Origin: Victivallis vadensis
GTDB lineage: Bacteria > Verrucomicrobiota > Lentisphaeria > Victivallales > Victivallaceae
Length of the DNA stretch: 43,991 bases
NCBI RefSeq assembly: GCF_003096415.1
Contig: NZ_QEKH01000037.1
Coordinates: 1-43,991, forward strand
Direction of reading: 5' to 3'
Under the pieces are notes generated by a model that saw nothing but the letters and a program-made list of their open reading frames with translations, was not told where the DNA came from and did not search any database. The position numbers and the translations under genes are program-made. Below, in pieces: positions 8,382-16,261 of the stretch; the stretch's first letter is position 1; each line of letters begins with the position of its first letter.

Positions 8382-9470
8382 TTATGGTTCATTGGACTTG
8401 CAGTTTTCCAGTATCACGCCAAGCGCCGCGCCGAGCGCCGCGCCGATGCGGCCGCTTTTCGACAGCCGGAATTCCAGCTGACGCGGCGGATCGACCTTGA
8501 GCCGTGTCGCCAGTTCCCGTGCGAATTCCGGGCCGAGGTCGCGGAAACGCCCGCCGAGCACGATCAGCGCCGGGTCGAGCAGATTGGTCAGCAGCCCGGT
8601 CACATAAACCGTACCGCCGATCAGGTAATCGACCGTGCGCACCGCACCGGGTTCGCCGCGCCGCCATGCCGTGACCAGTCCGGCTGTGTCGGGGCAGTTG
8701 CCGGAGAGTTCCAGCAGGAATTTCTCACTCATCGCCTGTTCGACCGGCAGCAAGCCGATGCCATCGGGGGAGGGGAGCAGCAACGAACGGATTTCGCCCG
8801 CGACTCCGGCTCGTCCGCTGAACAGCTTGCCGTCCAGATAGATCGCCGTGCCGATGCCGCGCTCCGCCGAAATAAAGATGAAATCCTCGGCGTTGTCCGC
8901 CGCCCCGAAATAGTACTCCCACTGGGCGGCGGCGCGGGCGCGGTTGTCGAGCCGAACCGTCAGCCCGGAACCGGCGGCGAGCCGTTCCGCAAGACCGCGG
9001 TTTTTTAAGGGAAAGTTCGCGCAGTAGACGATTTCATTCGCCGCATGATCGACCTGTCCTGCGACGGCGACACCGAATCCGGCGACTGGAATCGAAGCGG
9101 CGGCTTTCAGAGAGGCGGCCAGCTTCAGGGCCTGTTCCGAAATCGACTCAAAGGTATTGCCATGCGGCAACTCCATGACTGCCAGTTGCTTGCCGGAGGC
9201 GTCGCAGAGTACGCCGCGCAACAGTGTTTCATGGCCGATGTCCACACCGATTGTACCGAAACGCTCCGCGACGGGTTCGAGCATGATCGGCGGTTTGCCG
9301 CCGTTGGAAGCGCCGCAACCGGTTTCGCGCAGTACTCCCTGCCGAATCAGCCCGTCCACCAGCCCCGAAACGGCGGGACGGCTCAAATGCATCGCCTTTG
9401 CCAGATCGGCCCGTGACAGCGAACCGTGGCGCAACAGCAGATTCAACAGCTTTTCGGCGGAAGCAGCCAT
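8382..9470 (-). CDS. ROK-family transcriptional repressor
   Basis: A 362-residue NagC/XylR-type regulator. Residues about 5-60 form a winged helix-turn-helix (LLNLLLRHGSLSRADLAKAM, then LSRPAVSGLVDGLI). The rest is the ROK sugar-kinase-like fold (GTIGVDIGHETLLRGVL, VAGFGVAVAGQV). The usual ROK zinc motif (CxCGxxGCxE) and its preceding His are absent: GVAGEIRSLLLPSPDGIG is followed directly by LLPVEQAM. Kinase activity is therefore unlikely. ATG 9470 is favoured by GAGAG 5 bp upstream; GTG 9476 is possible. First gene of the hexuronate operon, so it probably represses its own promoter and responds to a uronate intermediate (inference). Confidence 0.88.
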   Translation of the reverse strand: MAASAEKLLNLLLRHGSLSRADLAKAMHLSRPAVSGLVDGLIRQGVLRETGCGASNGGKPPIMLEPVAERFGTIGVDIGHETLLRGVLCDASGKQLAVMELPHGNTFESISEQALKLAASLKAAASIPVAGFGVAVAGQVDHAANEIVYCANFPLKNRGLAERLAAGSGLTVRLDNRARAAAQWEYYFGAADNAEDFIFISAERGIGTAIYLDGKLFSGRAGVAGEIRSLLLPSPDGIGLLPVEQAMSEKFLLELSGNCPDTAGLVTAWRRGEPGAVRTVDYLIGGTVYVTGLLTNLLDPALIVLGGRFRDLGPEFARELATRLKVDPPRQLEFRLSKSGRIGAALGAALGVILENCKSNEP

Positions 9471-9505
9471 ATTCACTCTCTTTGTTAATTTCGTTTACAA
9501 AGTAT

Positions 9506-9534
9506 AGTATACAACGTTCCGTCCATTTTTCCAA
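9506..9534 (-). promoter_or_regulatory. Promoter of the ROK-uxu operon with overlapping operator candidate
   Basis: On the - strand TTGGAA (9534-9529) and TATACT (9511-9506) are 17 bp apart. The dyad GTATA-G-TATAC (9502-9512) covers the -10 box, which is where a repressor such as the ROK protein would act. The start codon lies about 36 bp further on. Confidence 0.65.
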
Positions 9535-9661
9535 TTGGAAAAAGTGAAAAATCATGAAATAGTTTCAACTTCCACTTTTCCCCATCATCTCCCGCTTTCC
9601 GGACACAGCTGACGGGTCCCAAAAACAAAACCCAGAGGGTAAAATGAGGGAAAATCAAAAC

Positions 9662-9675
9662 TGGTACCCGGGAGA
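9662..9675. repeat. Left attachment-site repeat (att, tRNA-Arg 3' fragment)
   Basis: TGGTACCCGGGAGA, identical to 24048-24061. It equals the CCA end, discriminator base and 3' acceptor strand of tRNA-Arg on the - strand. No other tRNA part is recognisable beyond it. Confidence 0.75.
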
Positions 9676-9788
9676 TGAGAGTCCGCCGGTGCCGTTTCCA
9701 CCTCAGAATAAGCCGCAACCGCTTACCGTGCAATGAAAAACTATCGTTCTGATCCGATCCCATGCAAGGCATCTTGAATTGTCAAAAC

Positions 9789-9834
9789 GGCACTTTTTGG
9801 CACATTTTCATCTTCAAACGGCACAAAACGGCAC
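9789..9834. repeat. Phased GGCAC motifs near the left island end
   Basis: GGCAC starts at 9789, 9799, 9820 and 9830, i.e. two pairs each spaced exactly 10 bp. The second pair lies in GGCACAAAACGGCAC, which recurs at the right end. They are candidate arm-type integrase or excisionase sites. Confidence 0.55.
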
Positions 9835-9957
9835 CGTTGAAAAGTGTGGTACCCCGGCTCCAATCCTGAAATCAAACAACTGATTTACTATAACTCTTCA
9901 TGTTCGTCATTGCAAGCCGGTTTTCAAAATTTTATTTTGAAATAATGTAAAATATCA

Positions 9958-9986
9958 TTGACATTCATCATGATCTGTGATAGTTT
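9958..9986 (+). promoter_or_regulatory. Promoter of hipBA
   Basis: TTGACA (9958-9963) is followed after 17 bp by TAGTTT (9981-9986). The palindrome ATCATGAT lies in the spacer and is a plausible site for autorepression by the HipB-like protein. The SD AAAGGAG precedes the ATG at 10013. Confidence 0.6.
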
Positions 9987-10012
9987 AAATTGGCATAACA
10001 AAGGAGAAAACA

Positions 10013-10333
10013 ATGGCGAAGCGTACCACAGTGCTGTTTCCGAAAACAATTGAGCTGCTGCAGGAGTTCGGTGAGAACCTGCGTCTGGCGCGTTTGCGCC
10101 GCAATATCACCTCCGCGCTTCAGGCGGAACGGGCCGGAATCAGCCGGGTGACGCTGTCGCAGATTGAAAAAGGCTCGCCCTCCGTTTCGCTCGGCAGCTA
10201 TGTGCAGGTGCTGGTTTCACTCGGATTGGAACACGATCTGCTGAAGGTTGCGGCCGACGATGAGCTTGGCCGCAAGTTGCAGGATGCCGGACTATCCGTC
10301 CGCAAGCGTGTCACGTCCAGAAGGAGCAAGTGA
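10013..10333 (+). CDS. hipB: HipB-like antitoxin (XRE helix-turn-helix)
   Basis: A 106-residue DNA-binding antitoxin. Residues about 20-75 form an XRE/Cro-type helix-turn-helix (LRLARLRRNITSALQAERAG, then ISRVTLSQIEKGSPSVSLGS). The C-terminus is basic (SVRKRVTSRRSK). In the HipBA family it neutralises the kinase encoded downstream and represses the operon. Its stop overlaps the alternative GTG start of hipA by 4 bp, indicating coupled translation. SD AAAGGAG, 6 bp spacing. It is the first gene inside the left end of the island. Confidence 0.85.
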   Translation: MAKRTTVLFPKTIELLQEFGENLRLARLRRNITSALQAERAGISRVTLSQIEKGSPSVSLGSYVQVLVSLGLEHDLLKVAADDELGRKLQDAGLSVRKRVTSRRSK

Positions 10334-10335
10334 AG

Positions 10336-11583
10336 ATGGAACGAAAAACCGTTTATGTTTACAGTGACTGGCATGCCGATGCGACTCCTCAACTGATGGG
10401 TGAATTGCAAATTCAGATTGTCAGGCGGAAAGAGATTTTTGCGTTTGAGTTCAATCCGGCCTGGTTGAAGTCGAATGACACGCGCATCCTCGATCCTGAT
10501 CTTCAACTGTTCGCCGGTCCGCAATACGCTGCTGGTGACAAGAACAATTTCGGCCTGTTTCTCGATTCGTCCCCGGATCGTTGGGGGAGGCAATTGATGC
10601 GGCGGCGAGAGGCGATCCGGGCACGCAATGAGGAGCGTTCACCGTCGCCATTGCAGGAGTCCGATTATCTGCTGGGCGTTTACGATGAAACCCGAATGGG
10701 AGCGATCCGCTTCAGATTATCACCTGACGGAGAGTTTGTCAACAATGACCGGGCGATGGCGGCTCCTCCCTGGACCAGTCTGCGCGAACTGGAAGCCGCC
10801 AGCCGCAACTATGAGGATGAATCGCAATCCGACAACGAACATGAGAAATGGCTGTCGATGCTGATTGCTCCCGGCTCTTCATTGGGAGGCGCACGTCCGA
10901 AGGCGAATGTACTCGATCCGGAAGGCAATCTCTGGATTGCCAAGTTTCCGAGTAGAGCGGATTCCGCCGACGCGGGAGCCTGGGAAATGGTCGCACACCA
11001 ACTGGCAAGGCAAGTCGGCCTCCGCCTGCCGGAGTGTCGGCTTGAGAAGTTTTCCAGGAATGGCTCTACTTTCCTGACCAGGCGTTTCGACCGCAACGGC
11101 AACCGCCGCATTCATTTCGCTTCGGCAATGACATTGCTCGGCAAAACGGATGGAGCCGATTATCAGGACGGAACCAGTTACCTTGATATTGCCAAATTCA
11201 TCATGCAGTACGGCGCTCAGCCTGATGCCGACTTGCGGGAACTCTGGAAACGGATCGTTTTCAGTATCGCAGTGAAGAATACCGACGACCATCTCCGCAA
11301 TCATGGTTTCCTGCTGGCGCCTCAAGGCTGGATACTCTCTCCGGCCTACGACATCAACCCCAATCCGAATGGCGCCGGTCTTGCTCTCAATATCTCGGAA
11401 AACGACAATGCCCTTGATTTCGATCTCGCGCGGGAAGTCGCGTCACTTTTCCGAATTGATACAGACGCGGCCGATTCTTTTATCAGGCAGACCGAAGAAA
11501 GCATTCAAAACTGGCGTAAAATCGCCGATCGCTGTGCGCTCAGCCGTTCTGCGCAAGACGATATGGCCTCGGCATTTTGCTGA
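10336..11583 (+). CDS. hipA: HipA-like serine/threonine kinase toxin
   Basis: A 415-residue protein of the HipA toxin-kinase family; in the best-known members it phosphorylates a tRNA synthetase and induces persistence (substrate unknown here). The N-terminal part has the family segment DYLLGVYDETRMGAIRF. SLGGARPKA is the nucleotide-binding loop, and NTDDHLRNHGF holds the catalytic Asp317 and Asn322 of the DxHxxN motif. SPAYDINP supplies the metal-binding Asp (about 339). All key residues are present, so it should be active. The ATG at 10336, with AGGAG 9 bp upstream, is preferred to GTG 10330. It pairs with the HipB-like gene and probably stabilises the island. Confidence 0.88.
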   Translation: MERKTVYVYSDWHADATPQLMGELQIQIVRRKEIFAFEFNPAWLKSNDTRILDPDLQLFAGPQYAAGDKNNFGLFLDSSPDRWGRQLMRRREAIRARNEERSPSPLQESDYLLGVYDETRMGAIRFRLSPDGEFVNNDRAMAAPPWTSLRELEAASRNYEDESQSDNEHEKWLSMLIAPGSSLGGARPKANVLDPEGNLWIAKFPSRADSADAGAWEMVAHQLARQVGLRLPECRLEKFSRNGSTFLTRRFDRNGNRRIHFASAMTLLGKTDGADYQDGTSYLDIAKFIMQYGAQPDADLRELWKRIVFSIAVKNTDDHLRNHGFLLAPQGWILSPAYDINPNPNGAGLALNISENDNALDFDLAREVASLFRIDTDAADSFIRQTEESIQNWRKIADRCALSRSAQDDMASAFC

Positions 11584-11945
11584 CAGACACAGATGAGACT
11601 ACAACTACAGTTATCGTCCTGCTGCCGTTAAGTAACAGGACAATAGAATATTTTACATGCTCAGTGGAGTGATTATGCTTCGTCTTTCTTGCTGAGACTG
11701 CGATATAATGAAGCAGCGGATGTACCAAGCATCATCGCTCTGCAACTTATCCTGTAACGTTTTCGAGGTGGTCGGTTATCGTATTCAGCCTTTTTGATCT
11801 TCAACATTTTTCAATAATTAATATCTTTTATATAAACATCTTTGAAGACATTTGGGCAAATAAAAAATATGATCTTTGCCTTATTCATTCAGCACATTTG
11901 CTCTATTTTTCATTTGAAAAAATTCAGAAAGCATTGGAAATCATT
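11584..11945. other. A/T-rich spacer after hipA
   Basis: No gene is supported in this stretch. The first 180 bp have mixed composition; the rest is strongly A/T-rich, with runs such as AATAATTAATATC, and leads into the next promoter. No clear terminator hairpin was seen after hipA. Confidence 0.5.
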
Positions 11946-11974
11946 TTGCAAACGACATAGTGAATGCTATATTG
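11946..11974 (+). promoter_or_regulatory. Promoter of the XRE-rhuM pair with a dyad shared by the hsd promoter
   Basis: TTGCAA (11946-11951) and TATATT (11968-11973) are spaced 16 bp. ATAG-TGAATG-CTAT (11957-11970) overlaps the -10 box and continues as CTATATTG. A near copy, ATAG-TGTAGATG-CTATATATTG, lies at 13293-13314 before hsdM. This suggests one regulator, perhaps the XRE protein encoded here, for both units. Confidence 0.55.
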
Positions 11975-12012
11975 ATGCATGATGCTGAGTATGAGTTTTG
12001 GGAGATTTTGAG

Positions 12013-12234
12013 ATGCCTTCCATGGAAAATATCGCTGAACAACTGAAAGCCTTGCGCCGGCAGCGCGGCTGGTCGCAGGAAGATCTGGCGCGAGAACTCG
12101 GCGTCAGTTTTTCCACCGTCAACCGCTGGGAAAACGGCAAGGCCAAGCCTTCCCGACTGGCTCAGAAAGGTATTCTGGCGTTGACCGTTCAAGCGGAAGG
12201 CAATCGCCGTGCAGTTGAGGGAGGGAATTCATGA
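12013..12234 (+). CDS. Small XRE-family regulator (controller-like)
   Basis: A 73-residue helix-turn-helix protein: MENIAEQLKALRRQRGWSQEDL, then LARELGVSFSTVNRWENGKA, covers nearly all of it. In size it resembles the control proteins of restriction-modification systems. It overlaps rhuM by 4 bp (ATGA) and lies 1.1 kb upstream of hsdM. The ATG at 12013 has GGGAG 8 bp upstream; a TTG at 11998 is in frame but lacks support. A role in timing expression of RhuM and the RM operon is inferred from the dyad present at both promoters, not shown. Confidence 0.8.
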   Translation: MPSMENIAEQLKALRRQRGWSQEDLARELGVSFSTVNRWENGKAKPSRLAQKGILALTVQAEGNRRAVEGGNS

Positions 12235-13283
12235 GAAAGAAATCCCAGATTCCTCCCAACGGCGAAATACTGCTTTATCAGGCTCCTGACGGCACGACTA
12301 AGTTGAATGTCCGTCTGGTCAATGAAAGCGTCTGGCTGAGCATCGACCAAATGGCGTTGCTGTTTGGGATTGATAAGTCTGGAATCAGCCGCCACTTGAA
12401 AAATATTTTCGCAACCGGCGAACTGGTCAAACCCGTAGTTGTTGCAAAATTTGCAACAACTGCCGCAGACGGGAAAAACTATAAAGTCGACTATTACAAC
12501 CTTGATGCCATTATTTCAGTCGGTTACCGGGTGAACTCGATACGTGGGACGCAATTCCGGATTTGGGCGACACAGCGGTTGCGCGAATACATCGTGAAAG
12601 GCTTCACGATGGATGACGAACGGCTGAAGAACCCGGCAGTGGGCGATAATGAGGCGCCTGACTATTTCGACGAGCTGTTGGAACGGATACGGGACATCCG
12701 GGCATCGGAGCGCCGGATGTACCTGCGAGTGCGGGAAATCTTCAGCATGGCGGCGGATTACCGGATCGGCTTTAAAGAGACGACGCAGTTTTTTATGTTT
12801 ATTCAGGACAAATTGCATGTAGCGGCAACAGGCCATACTTCGGCGGAACTGATTATGGAACGTGCCAACCACCTGTTGCCGCACATGGGCCTGACGAATC
12901 ATCCGCGAAGTGAAGTTCGCAAAGCGGATACCACTGTCGGCAAAAACTACCTGAAAGACGATGAAATCGACGCGCTGAACCGGATTGTTTCGATGTGGCT
13001 GGACTTTGCCGAAGATCAGGCGAAGCGGCGCAAACAAATTTTCCTGAAAGACTGGACGCAAAAGCTGGATGATTTTCTGCGTTTCAACGAACGCCCGGTG
13101 CTTCAGAATCACGGAAGCGTCAGCCGGACGACAGCCAATGAACACGCCCATCGCGAATATGAGCTCTTTGCCGCAGACCGGCGAGCGCAAAAAGAAGCCG
13201 AAGGCGAGCGACAACTGGAACACGACTTGGAAGAGATTGCCAAACAACTGCTGGTATCCCCAAAAAAATTTGGTAAAAAATAA
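12231..13283 (+). CDS. rhuM: RhuM-family protein
   Basis: 350 residues. It matches the virulence-protein RhuM family: VWLSIDQMALLFGIDKSGISRHLKNIF near the N-terminus, VDYYNLDAIISVGYRVNSIRGTQFRIWATQRLREYI (about 85-120), then a helical C-terminal half. The molecular function of the family is poorly known; it often accompanies type I RM systems, and the N-terminal region resembles phage antirepressor-type DNA-binding folds. The usual segment before DGK-Y is here PVVVAKFATTAADGKNY, encoded over a perfect 25-bp palindrome. SD GGAGG before ATG 12231; ATGA overlap with the XRE gene. The A-rich end (PKKFGKK) is followed by 66 bp before hsdM. Confidence 0.88.
   Translation: MRKKSQIPPNGEILLYQAPDGTTKLNVRLVNESVWLSIDQMALLFGIDKSGISRHLKNIFATGELVKPVVVAKFATTAADGKNYKVDYYNLDAIISVGYRVNSIRGTQFRIWATQRLREYIVKGFTMDDERLKNPAVGDNEAPDYFDELLERIRDIRASERRMYLRVREIFSMAADYRIGFKETTQFFMFIQDKLHVAATGHTSAELIMERANHLLPHMGLTNHPRSEVRKADTTVGKNYLKDDEIDALNRIVSMWLDFAEDQAKRRKQIFLKDWTQKLDDFLRFNERPVLQNHGSVSRTTANEHAHREYELFAADRRAQKEAEGERQLEHDLEEIAKQLLVSPKKFGKK
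12437..12461. repeat. Perfect 25-bp palindrome inside rhuM
   Basis: Twelve-base arms (AGTTGTTGCAAA / TTTGCAACAACT) flank one central A, within the codons for VVVAKFATT. The symmetry is exact, which is unusual for coding sequence. Confidence 0.9.
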
Positions 13284-13292
13284 CAACTCAAT

Positions 13293-13314
13293 ATAGTGTA
13301 GATGCTATATATTG
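13293..13314 (+). promoter_or_regulatory. Dyad / -10 region upstream of hsdM
   Basis: ATAG-TGTAGATG-CTAT followed by ATATTG. It nearly repeats the element at 11957-11974, with 2 bp more between the arms. TATATATT can serve as the -10; no strong -35 is visible. The SD AAGGA precedes the hsdM ATG at 13350 by 8-9 bp. Confidence 0.45.
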
Positions 13315-13349
13315 CAGACAGTTGAAAACAAACGTTAAGGACAACTCCT

Positions 13350-15374
13350 ATGGATCAAGCATATTACAATAGATTGTTCAACTTCCTCTGGAACATCGCC
13401 AACGATGTTTTGGTGCAAAATGTCGAAAAAGGCGATTACAAAAAAATCATTCTGCCGTTCATCGTACTTCGACGGCTGGATTTGCTTCTGGAACAAACGA
13501 AGGAAACCGTTCTTGATTTTGTGAATGATGAGGGTTTTCGTGAATTGCCGCCGGAGAGCCAAAGTGAACAGCTTTACGTTGTGACCGGCTATCCATTCTA
13601 CAACACTTCGCCGTTCACGATGAATTTATTGAAAGCGGAAACGGATCAAACCCGCCTTGCTCAGAATTTCGAAGCGTATCTGGATGGTTATTCCTATCAC
13701 GTTCAGGATATTATCCGAAAATTCGATTTGAAACACTCACTGGAACGGTTGTTCAATTCGCCCTGCCTCGGAATGCTCATCAGTAAATTTACCGATGAAA
13801 ATATCAATCTTGGCATCGAACCGGTACTGGATGACAACGGCAATGAAAAATATCCCGGACTGGACAACCATACGATGGGAACGCTTTTCGAAGAATTGCT
13901 CCGGCGCTTCAACGAAGATTTCAGCGTAACCGAGGCCGGAGAACACTATACTCCACGCGATTATGTGCGGCTGCTGGCGGACGTCGCGATCAAGCCGGTC
14001 GTGGGCAAGATCAAAAAAGGCACATATGAAATTTACGATGCCGCCTGTGGAACGGGCGGCATTCTGAGCGTTTCCGAAGATACATTCAAGGAACTCGGTT
14101 CACGGATTGAAACCAATATTTACGGACAGGAACTTCAACCGGACACCTACGCCATCTGCAAGGCGGAGATCATGATTTCCGGCAAGAATAAACCGCTTGA
14201 TTATACCTATGGTGGAGTCAAACGGGAATGCTTTGCTTTCGGCAGTACCATTTCCCAGAACGGTCACGAGGGCAAACTTTTTGACTTCTGTATTTCCAAT
14301 CCGCCCTTCGGTACGCCATGGAAAAAAGACCTTGAGAATTGGGGTTATGCGAACAAAGACAAAATCACCGATTTGCGCTTTCGTCCGCTGGTCGGTGACG
14401 AAACCTTGGATTTCCTGCCGGATATCGGCGATCCGCAGATGCTTTTTCTTGCCAACAACCTGAGCCGCATGAAGAGCGACACCGCGTTGGGAACACGTAT
14501 CGTGGAAATTCACAACGGCTCGTCGCTTTTCACCGGCGATGCCGGACAGGGGCCGAGCAATTTGCGGCGCCACATCATGGAGAACGATCTGCTGGAAGCC
14601 ATTATCGCCATGCCGGAAAATATGTTCTACAACACCGGCATCGGCACATTCGTCTGGGTGGTGACCAACCGCAAGGAAGCACGGCGCAAAGGCAAGGTGC
14701 AGCTCATTGACGCCACCGCGATCAAAACACCGCTGCGCAAAAACCTCGGCAATAAGAATTGCGAAACCAATGCGGAAGACCGGGCGGCCATCGTCAAACT
14801 TCTGACCGATTTCGCGGAGAACGAACGGAGCAAAATTTTTGACAACGACGAATTCGGCTACTGGTCGATTACCGTCGAACGCCCGCTGCGGTTGAAACTC
14901 AATTTGGATCCGGACTTGAGTGAAGCAAAACTGAAGGAATCGGAAAAGAAGGAGATCGCCGATGCCATCGCGGCTCTTCCCGCCGATGCGCCATTGACCG
15001 ATTGGGACAGGTGTTCCCCACTGCTGAACCTCAAAAAGACACTGCTCAAGAAAGCGCGTCCGTATATTACGGAGACTTGCCCGGAAGCTGAAGTCGTCGA
15101 AGGTGAACCCGACCCGAAACTGCGCGACTACGAACAGGTCCCGCTGAAATACGAGGGCGGCATTGCGGCGTTCATGGCGAATGAGGTTCTGCCTTATGCG
15201 CCGGACGCGTATCTGGATGAAAGCAAGACGGAGATCGGCTACGAACTCTCATTCACCAAGTATTTCTACAAGCCGGTAGAATTGCCCTCCATTGAATCAT
15301 TGGCCGCCGATATCGAGGCGATTGAACAGCGTACCGACGGTATACTGAAAGCCATTTTAGCGGGGGTGTGCTGA
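13350..15374 (+). CDS. hsdM: Type I restriction-modification DNA methyltransferase subunit (HsdM)
   Basis: A 674-residue N6-adenine methylase subunit. The N-terminal helical HsdM domain is at about 1-160 (FNFLWNIANDVLVQNV...KKIILPFIVLRRLD). The SAM-binding motif I is DAACGTGGIL (from Asp230). The catalytic motif IV is NPPFG (from Asn317). TPRDYVRLLADV precedes them as usual. It works with HsdS for methylation and with HsdS and HsdR for cleavage. It is longer than the roughly 500-residue enzymes because of C-terminal extensions (about 490-674). Its stop overlaps the dinD start by one base (TGATG). Confidence 0.95.
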   Translation: MDQAYYNRLFNFLWNIANDVLVQNVEKGDYKKIILPFIVLRRLDLLLEQTKETVLDFVNDEGFRELPPESQSEQLYVVTGYPFYNTSPFTMNLLKAETDQTRLAQNFEAYLDGYSYHVQDIIRKFDLKHSLERLFNSPCLGMLISKFTDENINLGIEPVLDDNGNEKYPGLDNHTMGTLFEELLRRFNEDFSVTEAGEHYTPRDYVRLLADVAIKPVVGKIKKGTYEIYDAACGTGGILSVSEDTFKELGSRIETNIYGQELQPDTYAICKAEIMISGKNKPLDYTYGGVKRECFAFGSTISQNGHEGKLFDFCISNPPFGTPWKKDLENWGYANKDKITDLRFRPLVGDETLDFLPDIGDPQMLFLANNLSRMKSDTALGTRIVEIHNGSSLFTGDAGQGPSNLRRHIMENDLLEAIIAMPENMFYNTGIGTFVWVVTNRKEARRKGKVQLIDATAIKTPLRKNLGNKNCETNAEDRAAIVKLLTDFAENERSKIFDNDEFGYWSITVERPLRLKLNLDPDLSEAKLKESEKKEIADAIAALPADAPLTDWDRCSPLLNLKKTLLKKARPYITETCPEAEVVEGEPDPKLRDYEQVPLKYEGGIAAFMANEVLPYAPDAYLDESKTEIGYELSFTKYFYKPVELPSIESLAADIEAIEQRTDGILKAILAGVC

Positions 15375-16261
15375 TGGATAAAAATCGTGTCCTTGCTCTG
15401 AAAAACAGTTTTGACGAGGTTCTTCACTCTGTAAAAGATGCGCAGGTGGAATATTGGTTCGCCCGCGATTTGATGGCGCGTCTTGGGTATATCCGCTGGG
15501 AAAATTTCGAGACCGCAATTAAACGTGCAATGACGGCTTGCGAAGGTGTTGGGTTGTCTGTCCCAGACCATTTTCGTGACGTCACGAAAATGGTTCCCCT
15601 TGGCAGTGGTGCAGAGCGTCCGATTAACGACTACATGCTGACCCGCTATGCCTGTTATCTGATTGCGATGAACGGAGATCCGCGCAAGGAAGAGATCGCT
15701 TTCGCCCAGAGTTACTTCGCGGTTCAAACGCGGAAACAGGAAATAATCGAAGAACGAATCCTGTATATTGAGCGCATGAACGCCCGTGAGCAGTTGGCGG
15801 CATCGGAGGCGCGGCTTTCAAAAAATATCTATGAACGCGGCGTCGACGATTCCGGTTTTTCTCGTATCCGTTCCAAGGGAGATCAGGCATTATTCGGCTA
15901 TACGACCAAACAGATGAAACAGCGGCTTGGCGCAAAGGAAAACCGTCCGCTGGCGGATTTTTTGCCCGGTCTGACGATTGCCGCCAAGAACCTCGCTGCC
16001 GAAATGACCAATTACAATGTGGAACAGAACGATCTTCACGGCGAAGGTTCGATTACGCGGGAACACGTGCAGAACAATTCCAGTGTGCGGGGAATGCTTG
16101 GACAGCGAGGCATCAGGCCGGAAGAGTTGCCGCCCGCCGAGGATATCCGAAAATTGGAACGTCGTGTCAAATCCGAGGAAAAGAAACTTGCCGCGTACTC
16201 CGGACGTTTGCCGGAAACAGATACCGGCGACGATTCGCATTCGATGGGAGACGCGCAATGA
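15374..16261 (+). CDS. dinD: DinD-like DNA-damage-inducible protein
   Basis: A 295-residue protein of the DinD family. A BRO-N/antirepressor-like N-terminal domain (VEYWFARDLMARLGYIRWENF) is followed by the family core (YMLTRYACYLIAMNGDPRKE, then IAFAQSYFAVQTR). The C-terminal half is KNIYERGVDDSGFSRIRSKG... In E. coli DinD is LOS/SOS-linked and has been connected to RecA; its role here is unknown. It lies between hsdM and hsdS with 1- and 4-bp overlaps, so it is translated as part of the RM operon. Residues around HFRDVTKMV are encoded by a perfect 28-bp palindrome. ATG 15374 preferred over GTG 15368 because GGGGG precedes it. Confidence 0.9.
   Translation: MDKNRVLALKNSFDEVLHSVKDAQVEYWFARDLMARLGYIRWENFETAIKRAMTACEGVGLSVPDHFRDVTKMVPLGSGAERPINDYMLTRYACYLIAMNGDPRKEEIAFAQSYFAVQTRKQEIIEERILYIERMNAREQLAASEARLSKNIYERGVDDSGFSRIRSKGDQALFGYTTKQMKQRLGAKENRPLADFLPGLTIAAKNLAAEMTNYNVEQNDLHGEGSITREHVQNNSSVRGMLGQRGIRPEELPPAEDIRKLERRVKSEEKKLAAYSGRLPETDTGDDSHSMGDAQ
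15567..15594. repeat. Perfect 28-bp palindrome inside dinD
   Basis: Arms of 14 bases (ACCATTTTCGTGAC and its exact complement) meet with no spacer, encoding HFRDVTKMV. The centre GTGACGTCAC contains an AatII-type site. It is the longest perfect palindrome I found in the window. Confidence 0.93.

Larger units (their letters stand above)
9535..9957. other. Non-coding stretch spanning the left island boundary
   Basis: I see no credible gene between the ROK promoter and the hipB promoter. The stretch contains the left attachment repeat (9662-9675), two phased GGCAC pairs (9789-9803, 9820-9834) and then A/T-rich sequence. Sequence left of 9662 should belong to the original chromosome, and sequence to its right to the island. 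Confidence 0.6.

Noticed and set aside
9662-9675. A second tRNA gene at the left island boundary
   Set aside because: Only the 14-bp 3' end is present; no D-, anticodon or T-arm can be folded around it.
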